Shown here piece by piece: positions 62,551 to 64,000 of a stretch of 64,000 nt of DNA. The notes beneath the pieces are model-generated. The model was not told the DNA's origin. It worked only from the letters and a program-made list of their open reading frames with translations, and ran no database searches. Origin of the DNA: Neurospora tetrasperma FGSC 2508 (Eukaryota > Ascomycota > Sordariomycetes > Sordariales > Sordariaceae); contig NW_009799102.1 of the NCBI RefSeq assembly GCF_000213175.1, forward strand, positions 2,742,772-2,806,771. Direction: 5' to 3'. Positions within the stretch are counted from its first letter, which is position 1, and the number at the start of each line of letters is the position of its first letter. A program made the position numbers and the translations under genes.

Positions 62551-63096
62551 GCGGGCGGGATGTTGAGGGTATTTGACAAATTGGGAATCAGGGAACATAT
62601 ATGGGCATCGTCTGATGATTAAGGGCTTTCTGGAGTTTTGGCATGGTGCATTTGGGATCTTGGGTAGTCGGGTTTCACTACATACGGGGACGTGACGTCC
62701 AGCGGTTACTTGGCTTTTTTCCAATTTGTGTATCTCAATCTGTGACATACCGCGCCCAAGTTGTGCATATAGACAGAATGCAACTATTCATGTTGATACA
62801 ACCGTTAACCTCCCAACGTGTTATCACTCCACTTGTACCTGCATTGATGACCGCCCGTCAAAACCTGGACCTCAAAAAAGGGGCTAGCCAACTTGATCCC
62901 ACAGTGTATCCCCAACCGCGTTAACACTGTCCCTCAGTCCAGAAACTTGCAACGAACCGTGCGTTGCATCAAGCGCGGCAATTGACCAATTGGGCATCGA
63001 CCTTTTCATTTTCTTTTGCCATTCTCACTCACCATCTCTCATCTCATGTGAGTCTTGTTTCTTTACTCTCACAACAACTCACAAGAACTCCACGAG
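62551..63096. other. Intergenic spacer
   Basis: The 3' region of the Mch1-like gene and promoter of the next gene; nothing else recognised. Confidence 0.5.
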
Positions 63097-64000
63097 ATGG
63101 AGACCACAGAGGAGGTAGTAGCTCCAGCTACGGCTCAGCAGCCGGTTACCGAAGTCGGCTCAGCCAAGCCTACTTCAACATACAGCAAAAAGCAAAAAAA
63201 GCCAAAGAAGACGACGACGACGACGACAGACGGGACCACACCAACTCACAATGAACACGCCAACGCCAAAGACCCGAGAAAAGCTCAGGATGATCAGGTT
63301 ATGGGTGTACGTAATTCCCTCCCTTCTCCTCCTCCTCACAATCCCACCAGAACTGACACCCCCAAACAGACAAACAACTCGTCCATAGTCTCCAAACGCT
63401 CCGTCGAAAAACTCTACTACCCCAACGAGCCTCATTTCTTCCGCTTCTTCGTTAAGAAATTCCAGCGACGCGCGCCGCTGATTAATCGCGGTTATCACTT
63501 TCGTTTGCACGTCATTGATGTGCTTGTTCGCAATTTCTTGCAAGAGCAAAGAACTGGAGAAGCCAAAGGAAAGAGAAAAGTGGTGGTTAATTTGGGCTGT
63601 GGAAGCGATGTGTTGCCTTGGCAGTGTTTGACTAGGTATCCAGATGCTTGTCGCTCCGGTGAGAAAGACGGGGTGAAGTTTGTGGATGTCGATTTCCCGG
63701 ATCTGATTGAGCGGAAGAAGCGGACGGTTTTGGAGACGCCGGAACTTTTGGGGCCGTTGACGAACGTGGTGGTACCAGAGTTTGCTCCTGTGCTTAGTAC
63801 TCCTGCGGCCACTACTAGGGCTGCGGCTACAACTACCACAACGACGGAACCCAAAACCATGGCAGCAACCGCTTCAAGCACCTCGACCGAAGCCCCTCAA
63901 AAGCCCAAGAAATCCCCCAAACCAAAGGACAAGTCCAAAGTCGCCCGCGCACCGGCCCCCACCACCGCCCCTACGGGTATCGTCCTCACCAGCGACCAAT
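63097..64000 (+). CDS. ppm2: tRNA wybutosine-synthesizing protein 4 (Tyw4/Ppm2), 3' truncated by window edge
   Basis: Exon 1 is 63097-63306; the intron 63307-63369 (gtacgt...aaacag, 63 bp, phase 0) leads to exon 2 from 63370 to beyond the window end. The first about 70 residues are low complexity (Lys/Thr/Glu). The family signature follows: NNSSIVSKRSVEKLYYPNEP, HFFRFFVKKFQRRAPLINRG and the SAM-binding VVNLGCGSDVLPW, then KFVDVDFPDLIERKK. This distinguishes it from the shorter Ppm1 of protein phosphatase 2A methylation. Tyw4 methylates and methoxycarbonylates the wybutosine base at position 37 of tRNA-Phe in the cytoplasm. A Thr/Ala/Pro/Lys-rich insertion (about residues 200-260) interrupts the methyltransferase fold. 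The kelch-like C-terminal half lies outside the window. Confidence 0.88.
   Translation, partial: METTEEVVAPATAQQPVTEVGSAKPTSTYSKKQKKPKKTTTTTTDGTTPTHNEHANAKDPRKAQDDQVMGVRNSLPSPPPHNPTRTDTPKQTNNSSIVSKRSVEKLYYPNEPHFFRFFVKKFQRRAPLINRGYHFRLHVIDVLVRNFLQEQRTGEAKGKRKVVVNLGCGSDVLPWQCLTRYPDACRSGEKDGVKFVDVDFPDLIERKKRTVLETPELLGPLTNVVVPEFAPVLSTPAATTRAAATTTTTTEPKTMAATASSTSTEAPQKPKKSPKPKDKSKVARAPAPTTAPTGIVLTSDQ

Overview
This is nuclear DNA of a filamentous ascomycete, most likely from the Sordariales (Neurospora/Sordaria type). The evidence is short 50-330 bp introns with GTRNGT donors and CTRAC-like branch points, Zn2Cys6 regulators, an AA11-like polysaccharide monooxygenase, an Mch1-type transporter, the mitochondrial arginine enzyme acetylornithine aminotransferase, many glutamine runs, CT-rich leaders and frequent TACCTAGGTA motifs. 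I could run no database search, so family calls rest on motifs read by eye.

Layout. 1-3390 (+): 3' part of a SANT-domain, Snt1-like co-repressor with a polyQ run. 4735-6994 (-): Cys-rich single-pass membrane protein. 10363-12668 (+): C6 zinc-cluster regulator whose zinc cluster is split over four exons, one of them only 10 nt. 15604-20619 (+): very large C6 zinc-cluster regulator with an extreme CAA-glutamine tract interrupted by a 977-base assembly gap. 21090-21190 (-): U6 snRNA. 22347-23801 (+): arg-5. 24-32.5 kb: a decayed accessory island with two DUF3435 tyrosine-recombinase (Starship 'captain'-type) remnants, an SNF2-like helicase remnant, a charged ETPE-repeat remnant, unknown broken reading frames, a five-unit 21-bp tandem repeat and an intron-containing tRNA-Thr. 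33205-34548 (-): AA11-like LPMO. 34.6-42 kb: gene-poor. 42053-45832 (-): ataxin-2/Pbp1 orthologue (Lsm, LsmAD and PAM2-like motifs). 49126-49211 (-): tRNA-Gln with intron. 50519-50887 (-): small GPI-anchored-type protein. 54729-56375 (+): MFS transporter. 56640-58988 (-): F-box protein. 59233-about 59790 (-): small, possibly broken gene. 60754-62550 (+): Mch1-like MFS transporter. 63097-64000 (+): 5' part of the wybutosine enzyme Tyw4/Ppm2.

The genes do not form one pathway. They are housekeeping genes (arginine synthesis, U6, tRNA modification, the ataxin-2 mRNA-binding protein), regulators and transporters, separated by long intergenic stretches typical of this group. The most unusual region is the 24-32.5 kb island. 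It sits between two intact genes and looks like the degraded head region(s) of giant fungal transposons. Also worth attention are the 10-nt exon inside a zinc finger and the CAA tract, whose flanking reading frames show that the number of Ns cannot be the true gap length.
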